Positions 32,601 to 42,334 of a stretch of DNA of 64,000 nt are shown one piece after another. The position numbers were made by a program, and so were the translations under genes. The stretch is from Ctenosaura bakeri (taxonomy: Eukaryota > Chordata > Lepidosauria > Squamata > Iguanidae). The notes under the pieces are model-generated. The model was not told the DNA's origin. It saw only the letters and a program-made list of their open reading frames with translations, and did not search any database. The stretch spans positions 248,001-312,000 of the forward strand of contig CAOLHI010000656.1 of assembly GCA_948474755.1 (NCBI GenBank), given 5' to 3'. Each line of letters opens with the position of its first letter. The first letter of the stretch is position 1.

Positions 32601-35600
32601 ATTAAGACAACCGAGGCTTCTCCTTTTACCTTGCAAAAATTTCACATGTACCGTCACAGCTTGGTGCACTGAACAAGTTTTTCTTTAATTTTAGAGTGGA
32701 AACAATAAAAGCATTTTAAATGACTTGTTAGATTTGCATTCCACTTTTCCTCCAATTGAGCTCAAGGACGTGTAGATGGCTCTGCTTCTCCCTACTTCAC
32801 AATAACCAACCTGCGAGGTAGGTCAGATTGAGACAAGAGAAACACGGCCATCTAATGAGTTTCACAGGGGCTTAGACATGGATTGCCAGCTGTCTGACAC
32901 TCTAATCCAGGGCTTTCAACTTGTGGTCCATGAACTCTAGGAAATCAATTGATGGGCTTCAGAGGTCCTCTGAACCGGGCACAAGATAGGTGTTTTTTCC
33001 CCTTGAACTCCTTGTTACTGAGAAAGTTGTTCCTGTGGAGAAAAATACTTCTAAAAATGTTATTAAGTTACTGCGTAACTCCAAGTAAGTATAGGGTGAC
33101 ACAGGATGCTACTGTACATGGAACAAATAATGTGAAGCTTCATCAGGCTCTCCAAGAAAACTGGTAGCACAAAACGCACACCCACACACACACCATGCTC
33201 ACAAAAAAGGGTTAAGATCTATTGCTCTGATGACTGGTCCAAACTGGCTTTCATTGTGGGAACTCAGTGTTTACTTTTTTTAAAACAATCAAGCAAGGAG
33301 ATAGCTTTGGGAAATCATCAACATAAGTGGTTCTCCCACCACAATCTCTCAAGAAAAGGGAGTATCTGGCATCTCTTTCTAACCTCTAGATTTGTCTAGG
33401 AGAAGAGAATGAGTATCTAAGGGACATGCTGACCACTATTTCATGTAGACTTTTATATTCTCCTGCAACCAGAGGTGGATTTCCCCTCTTCCTCAAATTA
33501 CCCAGATGTAAGACAAGGTAGAATAGGCATGCTTCATGATGCTGGACTGCAACACCCAGGTGCCCTAGCCACCATAGCCAAGAAAGAGGAATGCTGGGAG
33601 CCAACAACATCTCCTCCTGCTGTACGAGATCCATTTATTTCTTTAAACCAGGGCAGTGATGGCTGGGTGTGTTTCCTGCCAAGGCACACAAAGTGCGTGC
33701 CAAGGTAGTTCATACTCTGTATCAGTCTGCAGACTACAGCTGCTAATCTAAATGATCACATACCCTCTGCTAGTCACGGATAAAAACAAAAAAAACTAGA
33801 CTCGAGACTGGAGTCCTGACTACCTTCCTATGCTAGCCATTTACTCAAGCTTCCCTTGGTTCTTCCATGATAGCAGCCTGCTCACTGGATAATGCCAATG
33901 ATGCTGGCACCATGTGTTTCCAGTATTCTCCCTACCATCCTCTCTTTCTTTTTCTCTTAAGGAGACTAGTTCATTGTTGTTGGTCTAATCTTCAACAGAA
34001 TCCCAGGACTTGTCTTTCATGTCGGCACTGGCCAAGTGCCACTGACTCACATGGCATGGAGAACTAGAACAGAAGGTAACGTGGTTGGAGAAGCCCCATC
34101 TTTTCATATCACTTGCCCTGAATTTCTTGGTGGTATATCAAATTGGCACCCAGAGTGGTGCACTGATTTGAGTGTTGGGAACAGAACTCTGGAAGATGAA
34201 GGGGTGAACCCCCCACTCAGCCACAGAAACCACAGAGTGACATTGGGTAAGTCACACGCTCTCACCCTCAGAGGAAGGCAACAGCAAACCTCCTCTCCAT
34301 AAACCTTGGCAAGAAATTGCTATGATAGGGTTGGCTTAGAGTTATCATAAACTGGAAATAACTTGAAGGCATAGGTGCTGTAGGCTATATCTCAGAAGAA
34401 GGAACTGGCAAAGACCACCTCTGAATATTTCTTGCCTAAGAAAATCCTGTAAAATTCATGGGATCACCATATGCTGACAGGCAATACACACACACCCCTA
34501 CTCAAAACCTCAGTGTGCTTTCTAAATTACTTTTTAAACTTAAAAAAAGGCTTCTCCAGAGTAGAAGAACTCAAATAAGAAAAGGAATGCACTGTCCGTT
34601 TCAGTTTGCTATGCTGGAAACAGGCATCAAAGTGCTGCAATGGCGAGCAGAGTGCTGAACTAAGTGCCATATGATAGGCTGGCTTCCAGCTGACACAACA
34701 GTGTTGAAGCTGAAGCAGAAAGGGGTCTTTCTACCTTCCTTCAGTTCACTCAGGATTAGTACATTAGTATTACAGATTTAGCAAAACAATACAGCAAAGT
34801 TACAGAAAGTTGCTTAGAAAAGAAAAACCAGAACTGAAAAAGGGCACTGGCTCTTGGGACAAGGAATTCTTTACCAAAAACAATGTAGTAAAAAAACCGG
34901 TATATTTAATTTATGTTTAATTTATACTGTCCCTTTCCTCATTGGTCACAGTCCAATGCTCAAACCACTACACCATGCTGGATCTCTATGCATTGTGTCA
35001 TTACTTAGCAACTGATTGAATAGGTCTTCTCTAGCTGGAACTAGCCAACAGAATGCCGGCCTTGGTGGCACAACTGGGGAACTGCAAGATACCCTGTTTG
35101 TGGACAGCCATAGAAGACTTTGTATTCTAATAAATATTACATGACCAAGTCTGACTTTGCTGTTTTTCCCTTAAAAAACAATAACTACAGCATACTTCTG
35201 TTGTTTGACTCTGATTTGACTTTTATTTTATTAGAGGCATACCTTAGTTAACGAAGCTACCGATAGTGACACTCCTTTTTACAAAGACTTTTTACATCCA
35301 GACATCCCTATATTCCTTCTTCCTCTGTCTAGTGGGAGGGTTTTTTTTTTAGCAGCGTTAGCACTGTGAAGATAGTGAAGGAGGGACAGAGGAAAAACAG
35401 GCCTCTATGTTTGGGCTGCAGCAGCATATCTGCAGTAAGCAACGCAATAAAGCTTCAGCTGAAGAAAAATGGGATTCTATTTGAGCCAATCCTACTGTAG
35501 TTGTGTGTGACTTCCTACAACAGAATTCCTCCAGAATCCCTTGCTGAGCAGGTAAGAACAGCAAAACAGAGAGAAAAAGGGAGAGCAGATAAGCCTGCTT

Positions 35601-38600
35601 CCACAGCTATCCTAGTTCAGCCACCAAAAATGTAGAGGGTAGTAAAACAAACCATGTACACTTCAGAAGAAGTCTTCAGAAGGTTCAGTCTCTCCTGTTT
35701 ACTTATGCCTTCTTACTTACTCAGTTGACCTGGTTGTTTCATTTCACACACACACTTTAGGTTTGGGGGAAAGGTTTGCTGAAATATACTGAATGGCTCC
35801 ATAAGAACCTATGACTACTCTTTCCACACTATTTCTGCCTCTAGTGCCAATCTTTTTGTTAAAGAGTGATGCCAAAGAACACGTCTGCTTTGTTAACTGA
35901 AGTATACATGTATTAATATAAACCAATTTTTAGAAAAACAGTTTGGGACCTAAAGTGTAAATATTTTTTTAAAACTGATAAAGCAACATGGCCTACCCAT
36001 TAAGCACAGTTCTGTGGTAGTTCCAACTACTCTGCCTGTAGCCTTCCCAGTTTTAAACTGAGCTATATCCATTGGCTGGAATTCATGGAAAAGCTGATAG
36101 GAAGTACCTCAGCCCTCTGTCTCTGCAAGATTGTTACCTGGTCCAGTCAATCCTGAGTTCTCTCCAAATGTGGGTCCTCAGATATTGTTGGATGTTAGCT
36201 TCCATGAGCCACACAGAGCAGGGCCAATAGCCAGGGATTCTGGGAGTTATAGTCCAACATCATCTGGGAACCTGTGTTTGGGAACCACTGGATGGCTCAC
36301 AAAAGGAAACAGGAGCTGATTTACAAATCCCATGTGCAGTGAAACCATGATCACCTCAAACCCAGTGGTTCCCAGACTTTGATCCTCCAGGTGTTTTGTA
36401 CTTCACCTCCTAGTAGCCCTGGCCATCTTGCCCAAGAGGCAAGAGTTATGGGAGCTGACATCCAAAACATTTGGATGACCTAAATTTGGGAACAACTGTT
36501 CTAATCTATCTGATACAAATGGTTCATCTAGAAAGGGCACAGACAAGAAGAGCCACGAGGACAACCTGAAAGTTAAGAACTCACCTAGTATATACTACCA
36601 TGGTTTCAGGGTGAAAAAAGACAAGGAACAGAAAAACATAAAGATAATTTAAAAATTTCAGGTAGTATAAGGCACGAGAAAGAAACATAAAAAAGATATA
36701 CGCACACATATGTATCTGTGTGGATTTTCAAGTCACCCATTGACTTCAAGTGACCCATGGATTTCACAGGGTTTTCTTAGGCAAGGAATACTCAGAGGTG
36801 GTTTTGCCAGCTCCTTCCTCTGAAATATAGCCATATACACATATAAAAGAAGGATGTCTTTGAAAGCATTCATCAGGTCAACCAGCCTGATTTGTACCTT
36901 CAAAATTCTCCAGCATGAAGCTGTCCAGCACTGGACAGCCACTGTTCACTGCCCTCCCCAAGAGCTGCAACATCCACTCTACTCTACCCTTTCAAAAAGG
37001 ACCCAACCAGAGGAAAAACTCTGCATGCACATTCACATGCGCTAATTCTCCACATCTGGAATAAAGTCTGCAGATTACTCATACTAGTTATTAATACCAG
37101 GAGCTGGGCCTTCTGACCTTCCCCTGGTCAACTGAGCTGTCCTGCTACACCTTTAAGCTCCCAACAGATCTTTGACTCTCCAAATTACCAGAGCCAGTGT
37201 GGTATAACGGTTTGAGCATTGAACTATGACCATGGAGACCAGGGTTCAATTCCCCACTTGGCCATGGAAACTCACTGGGTTATCTTGGCTGCGTCACACA
37301 CTCTCAGCCTCCTCAAATAACCATGATGGGTTTGCCATAAGCCAGAAATGACTTGAAGGCATACAATAACAACATAGTTACTTAATGGCTCAAACTAGTC
37401 CTGGCAGAAAAAAAAGACCTAACCAAGCATCACAGAATATAATTCATGAAAGTGAAATGAAGCAGCTACAATCTCAACGATCTCTTTGTTTTACCATTGC
37501 CTTAATATTCGGTGTACATATGCTTAAAAGGAGGTACTATAATGCAAATTCTCTTAATTGTCCCAGCTTTGTGAAAACTTGCACCCACAGGAGTTAGTCA
37601 GTACCTTACTCTCCCTTACCTGGCAAGATGGCTTATTTTTCACCCCCTTAAGTGAAAGCAATGTAAACCACAAATATCCATTTTGTAGGCTTTAGTTGGT
37701 GGTGAATGTTAGGTTACAAAGCAAGCAAATTGAAAGCCTGCATTCCAATACAGAGTTGGCCACAGTTCCAGGGACACAGACATCTTTTCTTGGGTTGCCA
37801 CCAAACAGTTCTACAGCTCAGAGGCAACAATGGTCTTAAATTGCAACACAATTTATGATTATAAATCTAGGTCATAAAGGAAGGGACAAGGTCAGCGCTG
37901 CTGCCAGATCCAAACTTCTACTTGTATTAATGTTACAGAATTCAAGCCCAAGCTCTTCTCTTCCAGGATGCCTCTGTCCACCGCAGAAACTAGTGGATAC
38001 TTGCATTCCACAAAGCAAAAGCCACAAAGAACTCACAAGAGCCCTCCCAGGAATTCTCTGGCTGGCTGCAATCCCCTTAGGGTATATGTCTCTCCACGGG
38101 GAAGGGCTGGCACCCCAGCAAGATCGGACGTTGTAAATGGTGATGAAGCTCCAAGTAGGAAGTTAAATATTTACTTAATAAGGATGGATCTTGTAGAGTT
38201 GCCCTCTTTCATGGCAGCTGAGACTTTAGGTAATAAGCACCATCTTTGAGTTCTTTCACACTATGCAGCTGTAGAACTACAATTCCACTTTACTGTTTAC
38301 TGTGGAATCCTGGGGTTTGTAATTTGGTCGGAGGCACCGGAAGAGCTCCCTGACTAAAGATCACCCCCTCCCCAATTCCATGGGATGGAAAGTTCTTTAC
38401 AAACTGTAGACATCCCCTTCTCTTAAGGAAAGAACCCTTTCTACTAGCATGTAATACTTCATCTGCTTACAAGAGACAGCTACTACATGGTGCTAGTGGC
38501 TGGGGACAAGAAGGAAGAATAACTATTTAGAAGGAGGAAGAAACAGGGCTCAAGTTTAGTAAACACTTCTCAACAAAGCTAACAGTGCTACATACTTAGC

Positions 38601-40719
38601 AGAGAGCCCAAGCGTCTTTTACTAACTGATCTAATCCCTCCATGTTTGCTTATGGCACCCCCCTCCTGTCTCTGTACTGAACGAGGAAAGCCCTACAGAG
38701 GAGAGAACAACCTACTTCATTATTTTGCGAACTGTAAGACTAAAGAGAAGGATAAGAGGGGACATAATAGCCATGTTTAAATCTTTGAAGGGATGTTATG
38801 TCGAGGAGGGAGTGGGCTTGTTCCCCGCTGCTCCAGAGACTAGGACAAAGAGCAATGGATTCAAGCTGCAGGAAAGGAGATTCCACTTGAATCTCAGGAA
38901 GAACTTCTTGATGGTCTGAGCTGTCTGGCAGTGGAATATGCTGCCTTGGAGTGTGGTGGAGCCTCCTTCTTTGGAGGTTTTTAAGCGAAGGCTGGATGGC
39001 CATCTGTTGGGAATGCTTTGATGGGTGTTCCTGCATAGCAGGGGGTTGGACTGGATGGCCCTTATGGTCTCTTCCAACTCTACCGGTATGAAGAATGCAG
39101 GCTCCGGAAGCTTTTAGTCCACAGAATGGCCTGTGTATCAGCTCTGAGGGACCAAATGAACAGCAGTCCCTTTTCAAAGCTAAAGACCACCAAGTAATGA
39201 ATAGCAAGCCTGAGTGATTTTTAAACCACAGCCAAGGGCCAACAGCCACCCAAGAAAGTTACTCCACTGCCACTACACCCACCACTTGCTGCTGCTCCAT
39301 TTGCCACAGTCACTAATCTAGTTTCAATAACTTGAAGGTGCCAGATCTCATTTGATCTTGGAAAATAAGCAAGCTCTGATCTGGCTTAGTACCCAAGCAA
39401 TACTACCAGATGGGCTATATCTCAGAGGAAGGTAAAGGCAAAGTACCTCCGAGTAAAAAAGTTACTGAAATTCAGGAGATTACCATTAGTGGACAGTGAG
39501 GCAACAAGACCGCCACCCTTTCTACAGTAAAAATACCCGGAGAACTTTACAAAAAAAGTGGATTGAGAGAGAAGTACAGTCAGCTCTCCACATTTGTGGG
39601 TTTCACTTTTGCAGATTTTATTATTCCTGGATTATTTGCTGTCACCTCTGCTGCCTCCCTGTGCCATTTTTCATAGGGACTGCAAGCCTCAGGAGACTAG
39701 AAACTGCCAACAAGGCTTGCAAGTCCCTCTTAAAAATGGTGCGGGGCAGCCGTGGAGGGGGCCAGAAGCCCCACCAGCCCCCCACTTCTGCCTTGTGAGG
39801 GAACCCTGATGCCTCCAAGGAATCCACAGAGGATTGAATAGGGTGATCATACGTTTTTGGGTGTTGAATATGGTTTGGGAGGGCCTAGAGATATTCACCG
39901 TTTTCCCATTTTCCCGGGGGTCCTGTGTCCCTAACCCATTGTGAGTGCCGAGGGAGGACTGGAGCAGACACCGCGAGTCTGGAAGCAAACCCTCCATCCC
40001 GTTCAGCGTGTGGAAGGGCTGGATACCATTTCCGCGCGACAGGCTTCTAGCGCGATGATTCCACTTTCAACCTCCTCTGGAATCCTGGGGTTTGCAGTTC
40101 CGGGAGGGGCCGGACGGCCCCTCCCGGAACTGCAAACCCCAGGATTCCAGAGGAGGTTGAAAGTGGAATCATCGCGCTAGAAGCCTGTCGCGCGGATATG
40201 GCCACAGCTCCTAGCAGGAACAGGATTTGAGCTCGACTAACGGGCGCCTCCTGGGCCAACTTACCACTCCCGTCTTCAAGCCAGCCCGCTGCGCATCCCC
40301 CCCGTGGCCATCCCCCCACTTGAGAAGCCGCCGCGCGCGGGCGGGGGCCGCTCACCTGCCGCCGGGGCCGCCTCCGTCTGGTTTCCCTTCTTGGCGGCCG
40401 GGGCCAGGCAGAGCCCCTTCCCGCGGAGCAGGGCGTGCAGGGGGGCGCGCTCGCCGGGCGGAGGGACGCAGCGCAAGCCGGGGGCGCAGCCGGGCGTGTA
40501 GACGCCGCACGCTTCCCCGGACGCCCGGGCGCGGCAGCCCTTCTCGTCGCACGGAGCCTTCCGCCGGGGGTCGCTCGGCTCGGCCGGGTCCCCGCAGCCG
40601 TCCGCCGCCGCGGGCGGGCAAGCCCCGCCGAGGTCCTTCTCGGAGCCCGGCGCCGGAGCGCCGTCCGCCGCCGCCGCCGTCGAGGCCAGCAAGAGGAGCA
40701 GGAGCTGCGCCGCCAGCAT
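26531..40719 (-). CDS. IGFBP6: IGFBP6, insulin-like growth factor binding protein 6 (complete, 4 exons)
   Basis: Joined minus-strand exons 40719-40356, 29723-29584, 28882-28763 and 26644-26531 total 738 nt, 245 residues plus stop (human 240). All introns are GT-AG with phases 1, 0, 0. Residues 1 to about 18 are a signal peptide. The N-terminal IGF-binding domain (about 30-106) carries the conserved [17 protein letters not shown] block and [13 protein letters not shown]. Residues 107-168 are a non-conserved linker with one N-x-T sequon at 113. Residues 169-245 are the thyroglobulin type-1 domain with PNCD, GFYRRKQ and QCWCVD and all six expected cysteines. Known of the family: a secreted protein that prefers IGF-II and restrains its signalling. 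Odd: the N-domain has 8 cysteines, against the 10 I count in recalled human IGFBP6. Exon 3 is exactly 120 nt, the usual IGFBP size. Head to head with SPRYD3. Confidence 0.93.
26802..26976 (+). mobile_element. SINE, 5'-truncated
   Basis: Begins within the B box (GATTCAAATCCCCACTCAG), continues GATCTTGGGCAAGTCACAGT, and ends GAGTTGAAGGCACACACAAC. IGFBP6 intron 3. Confidence 0.75.
27039..27203 (-). mobile_element. SINE, tRNA-derived, reverse orientation
   Basis: TTATGGTGCCCCTAAGGCGA through GGTTTTCTTGGCAAGATTTG to GGGATTCAAACCTTGATCTC. It lies 60 bp from the oppositely oriented SINE at 26802-26976, so the pair could fold back in RNA. Confidence 0.75.
27281..27326. repeat. 46-bp near-perfect palindrome
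   Basis: TGCCCAAACTGCTTCCTTGT on the left pairs with the right half ending GAGCAGTTTGGGCA, two mismatches in 23 bp and essentially no loop. IGFBP6 intron 3; not part of a transposon that I recognise. Confidence 0.75.
27327..28281. other. IGFBP6: IGFBP6 intron 3, middle part
   Basis: Contains a degenerate repeat of the stretch beside the palindrome (CCCTTTTGTCAGGG, AAACAAGGGAGCAGTTT near 27349-27420). Otherwise nothing recognised. Confidence 0.45.
28282..28425. mobile_element. Short foldback MITE (GGGATGGG ends)
   Basis: AGCAGGGATGGGTAGCCTTT at the left; GTAGTCCAGCATCATCTAGA and GGCCACAGTTGCCTACTCC at the right. Same family as 9373-9512. Confidence 0.55.
28763..28882 (-). CDS. IGFBP6: IGFBP6 exon 3 (start of thyroglobulin-type domain)
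   Basis: Exactly 120 nt, 40 codons, phase 0/0. It encodes [20 protein letters not shown] and then [13 protein letters not shown], with the first two cysteines of the thyroglobulin type-1 domain. Acceptor TTGACTAG, donor CAG|GTACTG. Confidence 0.94.
28883..29583. other. IGFBP6: IGFBP6 intron 2
   Basis: 701 bp, no repeat or gene recognised. Confidence 0.6.
29584..29723 (-). CDS. IGFBP6: IGFBP6 exon 2 (linker)
   Basis: 140 nt, residues 122-168, rich in Pro, Gln, Glu and Ser and without cysteine, as expected for the variable linker. Acceptor CCCTCTAG joins in frame to exon 1. Donor ACG|GTGTGT is weaker than consensus. No conserved motif confirms it; its support is phase, position and composition. 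Confidence 0.75.
30433..30625 (+). mobile_element. tRNA-derived SINE
   Basis: GAGAACCAGTGTGGTGTAAA start, GAGACCAGGAGTTGAACCCC B box, GTGACTATGGGCAAGGCACA middle. The tail is degraded. Confidence 0.75.
30715..30748. repeat. TG/CA microsatellite
   Basis: GTGTGTATGTGTATATACAC followed by CA units; self-complementary. Confidence 0.7.
34144..34373 (+). mobile_element. tRNA-derived SINE with Bov-B-type tail
   Basis: GGCACCCAGAGTGGTGCACT start, CATTGGGTAAGTCACACGCT middle, GGAAATAACTTGAAGGCATA tail. Confidence 0.75.
34374..34490 (+). mobile_element. 5S-rRNA-type SINE, 3' part
   Basis: GTAGGCTATATCTCAGAAGA, then GGCAAAGACCACCTCTGAAT and TTGCCTAAGAAAATCCTG. It is the body and tail of the 5S-derived squamate SINE whose 5S-like head is seen at 39325, and it directly abuts the preceding SINE. 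Confidence 0.6.
35234..35910. mobile_element. Tc/mariner-like non-autonomous element, copy A (677 bp)
   Basis: TA-flanked. Left end GAGGCATACCTTAGTTAACG and right end TTTGTTAACTGAAGTATACA are imperfect inverted repeats sharing AGTTAAC. No transposase frame. It aligns over most of its length with copy B at 42118-43740. Confidence 0.7.
36175..36495. mobile_element. Two adjacent degenerate foldback MITEs
   Basis: First copy about 36175-36293 (CTCAGATATTGTTGGATGTT; GGAACCTGTGTTTGGGAACC). Second about 36362-36495 (CAGTGGTTCCCAGACTTTGA; CCTAAATTTGGGAACAACTG). The inverted end pairs are evident but diverged. Confidence 0.45.
36722..36832 (-). mobile_element. 5S-type SINE body and tail, reverse orientation
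   Basis: GGATTTCACAGGGTTTTCTT, AGGCAAGGAATACTCAGAGG and TTTTGCCAGCTCCTTCCTCT are the reverse complement of the 34374-34490 body. Confidence 0.6.
37193..37375 (+). mobile_element. tRNA-derived SINE with Bov-B-type tail
   Basis: GAGCCAGTGTGGTATAACGG start, GACCAGGGTTCAATTCCCCA B box, GAAATGACTTGAAGGCATAC tail then ACAATAACAAC. Confidence 0.82.
38255..38400. mobile_element. Older foldback DNA element, partial
   Basis: TTTCACACTATGCAGCTGTA, CAATTCCACTTTACTGTTTA, GGAATCCTGGGGTTTGTAAT. The core resembles the GGCC family but the ends differ; a fuller relative is at 54728-54945. Confidence 0.45.
38712..39092 (+). mobile_element. CR1 LINE, 3'-terminal fragment
   Basis: One open frame (38725-38919) encodes the typical CR1 reverse-transcriptase C-terminus ([33 protein letters not shown]). 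It is followed by the CR1 3' region (GGTTTTTAAGCGAAGGCTGG, TGGACTGGATGGCCCTTATG, CTCTTCCAACTCTACC). 5'-truncated, as is usual. Confidence 0.85.
39325..39490 (+). mobile_element. 5S rRNA-derived SINE
   Basis: The head (CAGATCTCATTTGATCTTGG, AAGCTCTGATCTGGCTTAGT) matches the internal control region of 5S rRNA. The body GGGCTATATCTCAGAGGAAG is that of the lizard 5S SINE. Not a functional 5S gene: internal differences and the fused SINE body. Confidence 0.65.
39577..39961 (-). mobile_element. Tigger-like MITE, reverse orientation
   Basis: Begins CAGTCAGCTCTCCACATTTG and ends GAGTGCCGAGGGAGGACTG. It is the reverse complement of the 14169-14527 family member. The left flank is TA; the right flank has mutated. 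IGFBP6 intron 1. Confidence 0.8.
40024..40203. mobile_element. GGCC foldback MITE, near-perfect hairpin, IGFBP6 intron 1
   Basis: About 84-bp arms around a tiny centre near GGCCGGACGGCC. Reading inward from both ends I find only one mismatch apart from the outermost bases. Left arm includes GACAGGCTTCTAGCGCGATG; right arm is its reverse complement. It ends 152 bp beyond the exon 1 donor. Confidence 0.88.
40356..40719 (-). CDS. IGFBP6: IGFBP6 exon 1 (signal peptide and IGF-binding domain)
   Basis: Residues 1-121 plus one base. The leader [20 protein letters not shown] is followed by the Cys-rich domain; cysteines at 34, 42, 57, 62, 71, 78, 84 and 104. Donor CAG|GTGAGC. Start chosen because it opens directly onto the signal peptide and lies in the CpG island. 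Confidence 0.93.
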
Positions 40720-40752
40720 GGTGGAGGAGGAGGAGGAGGAGGAGGAGGAAGA
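40720..40752. repeat. IGFBP6: (GGA)n / (TCC)n run in IGFBP6 5' UTR
   Basis: GGA triplets on the + strand (TCC in the transcript) abut the start codon. It is a pyrimidine-rich 5' UTR segment prone to length change. Confidence 0.8.
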
Positions 40753-41190
40753 GGGCCGGCCGGGGAAGGCTGTCGCCGCTCCCGGGACTCCGCGGGCTGT
40801 GCAGCGCGGCGCTGCCGTCCCTCCCGGCGCGCCCCTTAAATGCCGCGCCCTGCCCACGGACCGCCGGCCTCCTTCCGCCCCAGGTGTAGCCGAGCCCGGC
40901 TGGAAAGCCGCCAGCCGGCAGGGTGTGGCTGCGGGCGACCGGGAGCCGCCTGGCAGCCGCAGCAGCACCAGCACCAGCAGCAGGGGCTGCCCCTCCGCCG
41001 CCTCTGCCCGGCCGGCAATGGCCAAGCGGGGCCGCGTTGAGGAGAGGCGAGCGAGCGGGCCAGAGTCCGGGCAAGGGCAGGCGCTGGGAGGGAGCCGCCT
41101 GGGGCGCCGCACAGCCGCGCGCGGGACCGCCCGGCCACGAGCGCGCCGCTGGGAGCAGGTTCTTTCTGAATTGAGGCCGGCGCTTCAGGA
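40720..41190 (-). promoter_or_regulatory. IGFBP6: IGFBP6 CpG-island promoter and 5' UTR
   Basis: Very GC/CpG-rich sequence directly upstream of the minus-strand start codon; the island continues over exon 1 to about 40250. A TATA-like TTTAAG lies on the minus strand at 40835-40842. That would place initiation about 85 nt before the ATG. Inference only; no other element is certain. Confidence 0.6.
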
Positions 41191-41194
41191 CCCT

Positions 41195-41373
41195 GGCCAT
41201 TTCCGCACTAGCCAGTTATAGCGCGACGATTCCACTTTCAACATCCTCTGGAATCCTGGGGTTTGCAGTTTCGGAGGGGCCGGAGGGCCCCTCCCGAAAC
41301 TGCAAACCCCAGGATTCCAGAGGATGTTGAAAGTGGAATCATCGCGCTATAACTGGCTAGTGCGGAAAAGGCC
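41195..41373. mobile_element. GGCC foldback MITE upstream of IGFBP6, target duplication CCT
   Basis: Ends GGCCATTTCCGCACTAGCCA and TGGCTAGTGCGGAAAAGGCC, flanked by CCT on both sides. Arms are nearly identical inverted copies meeting near GGCCGGAGGGCC. About 480 bp upstream of the IGFBP6 start codon. Confidence 0.9.
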
Positions 41374-41380
41374 CCTGTTG

Positions 41381-41527
41381 CGGGGCTGTTATTATTCCAC
41401 TTTCAGCGCCCTGGGGCATCCTGGGTTGGCCGTTGCGGGAGAGGCCTTTGGGATTCTCAGCCACAGAGCTCTTGGGCCTCCGGAAAGGAGGCTGGAAGGG
41501 AAGAATGGGATGATAACACTGTACTGG
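41381..41527. mobile_element. Degenerate GGCC foldback MITE
   Basis: TATTATTCCACTTTCAGCGC, CATCCTGGGTTGGCCGTTGC, CACAGAGCTCTTGGGCCTCC and a right end GATAACACTGTACTGGGCC. The order of blocks matches the family but the arms no longer pair well. Confidence 0.55.
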
Positions 41528-41591
41528 GCCAGACTTCGGAGGAGGTTCCTGTTAGCCACGGTTCTCCAGCGTTGGAGGGCCGCGAAGTCCG

Positions 41592-41775
41592 GGCTATTTC
41601 CGCACGAGGCTGTCAGAGCGCCATGATTCCACTTTCAACATCCTATGGAATCCTGGGGTTTGCAGTTTCGGGAGGGGCCGGCCGGCCGGCCGCTCCCCAA
41701 ACTGCAAACCCCAGGATTCCACGGGATGTTGAAAGTGGAGTCATAGCGCTATAACGGCCTCGTGCGGAAATGGCC
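41592..41775. mobile_element. GGCC foldback MITE, target duplication CCG
   Basis: Ends GGCTATTTCCGCACGAGGCT and CCTCGTGCGGAAATGGCC, flanked by CCG on both sides. The centre is a GGCCGGCC run. Arms differ at only a few bases. Confidence 0.9.
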
Positions 41776-41843
41776 CCGGTTCGGCTCTCTGCTCAGCCCT
41801 TAGCTGATGCTGCCGCCGCCTTGACATTAACCTGCCTAACAGA

Positions 41844-42044
41844 GCCCATTTCTGCACTACACTTCGTAGTGCTATTATTCCACTTTCAACATCCTATGGA
41901 ATCCTGGGGTTTGCAATTTAGGGAGGGGCATTTAGAATTCTCAGCCAGAGAGCTCTTTGGCCTCAGTGAACTACAAACCCCAGAATTCACCAGGATGTTG
42001 AAAGTGGAATAATAGCACTACAACAGCCTAGTGTGGAAATGGCC
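41844..42044. mobile_element. GGCC foldback MITE, target duplication AGA
   Basis: Ends GCCCATTTCTGCACTACACT and CCTAGTGTGGAAATGGCC, flanked by AGA on both sides. It retains the longer central region with CCAGAGAGCTCTTTGGCCTC, absent from the youngest-looking copies. Confidence 0.88.
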
Positions 42045-42334
42045 AGAGTTGTTGCTTGTTCTCCGCAAAGAGGAGACAGAATGGTGACTATACTATCATG
42101 AATTACTCAGACGAATAGGGGTATAGCTCGGTTAACAAAGCCCCTGACAGACAAGTTCCTTTTTAACAAAGTTTTTTTACATGCTTATCCAACTTTCCTT
42201 TTTCCTTCTTGTTCTATATCAAGTTGAAAGGGTTTTTTTTTTTTTTTCAGCATTCACGTTGGGAGGATGGAGGACGAAGGTCAGAGAAAGTTTTTCAGGG
42301 TCAGGTTACAACAATGTCTTTTACAGCAAATAAT

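Larger units (their letters stand above)
29724..34143. other. IGFBP6: IGFBP6 intron 1, distal part
   Basis: Carries one SINE (30433-30625), a CA/TG microsatellite (30715-30748) and a possible degenerate LINE-tail stretch near 32725-32900. A foldback-MITE-like stretch lies near 33525-33620 (GCTGGACTGCAACACCCAGG). No coding exon was found on either strand. Confidence 0.45.

Noticed and set aside
38740..39249. 169-codon minus-strand open frame
   Set aside because: Antisense to a CR1 LINE 3' end, whose plus-strand frame is the real remnant.
39325..39490. Possible 5S rRNA gene
   Set aside because: Only the 5S internal promoter region is preserved, with changes, and it is fused to a SINE body; it is a 5S-derived SINE.
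40227..41221. Several 100-280 codon open frames on both strands around the IGFBP6 CpG island
   Set aside because: They are shadows of very GC-rich sequence. Only the minus-strand frame with signal peptide and the CGVYTP block, ending at the donor at 40356, has coding features.
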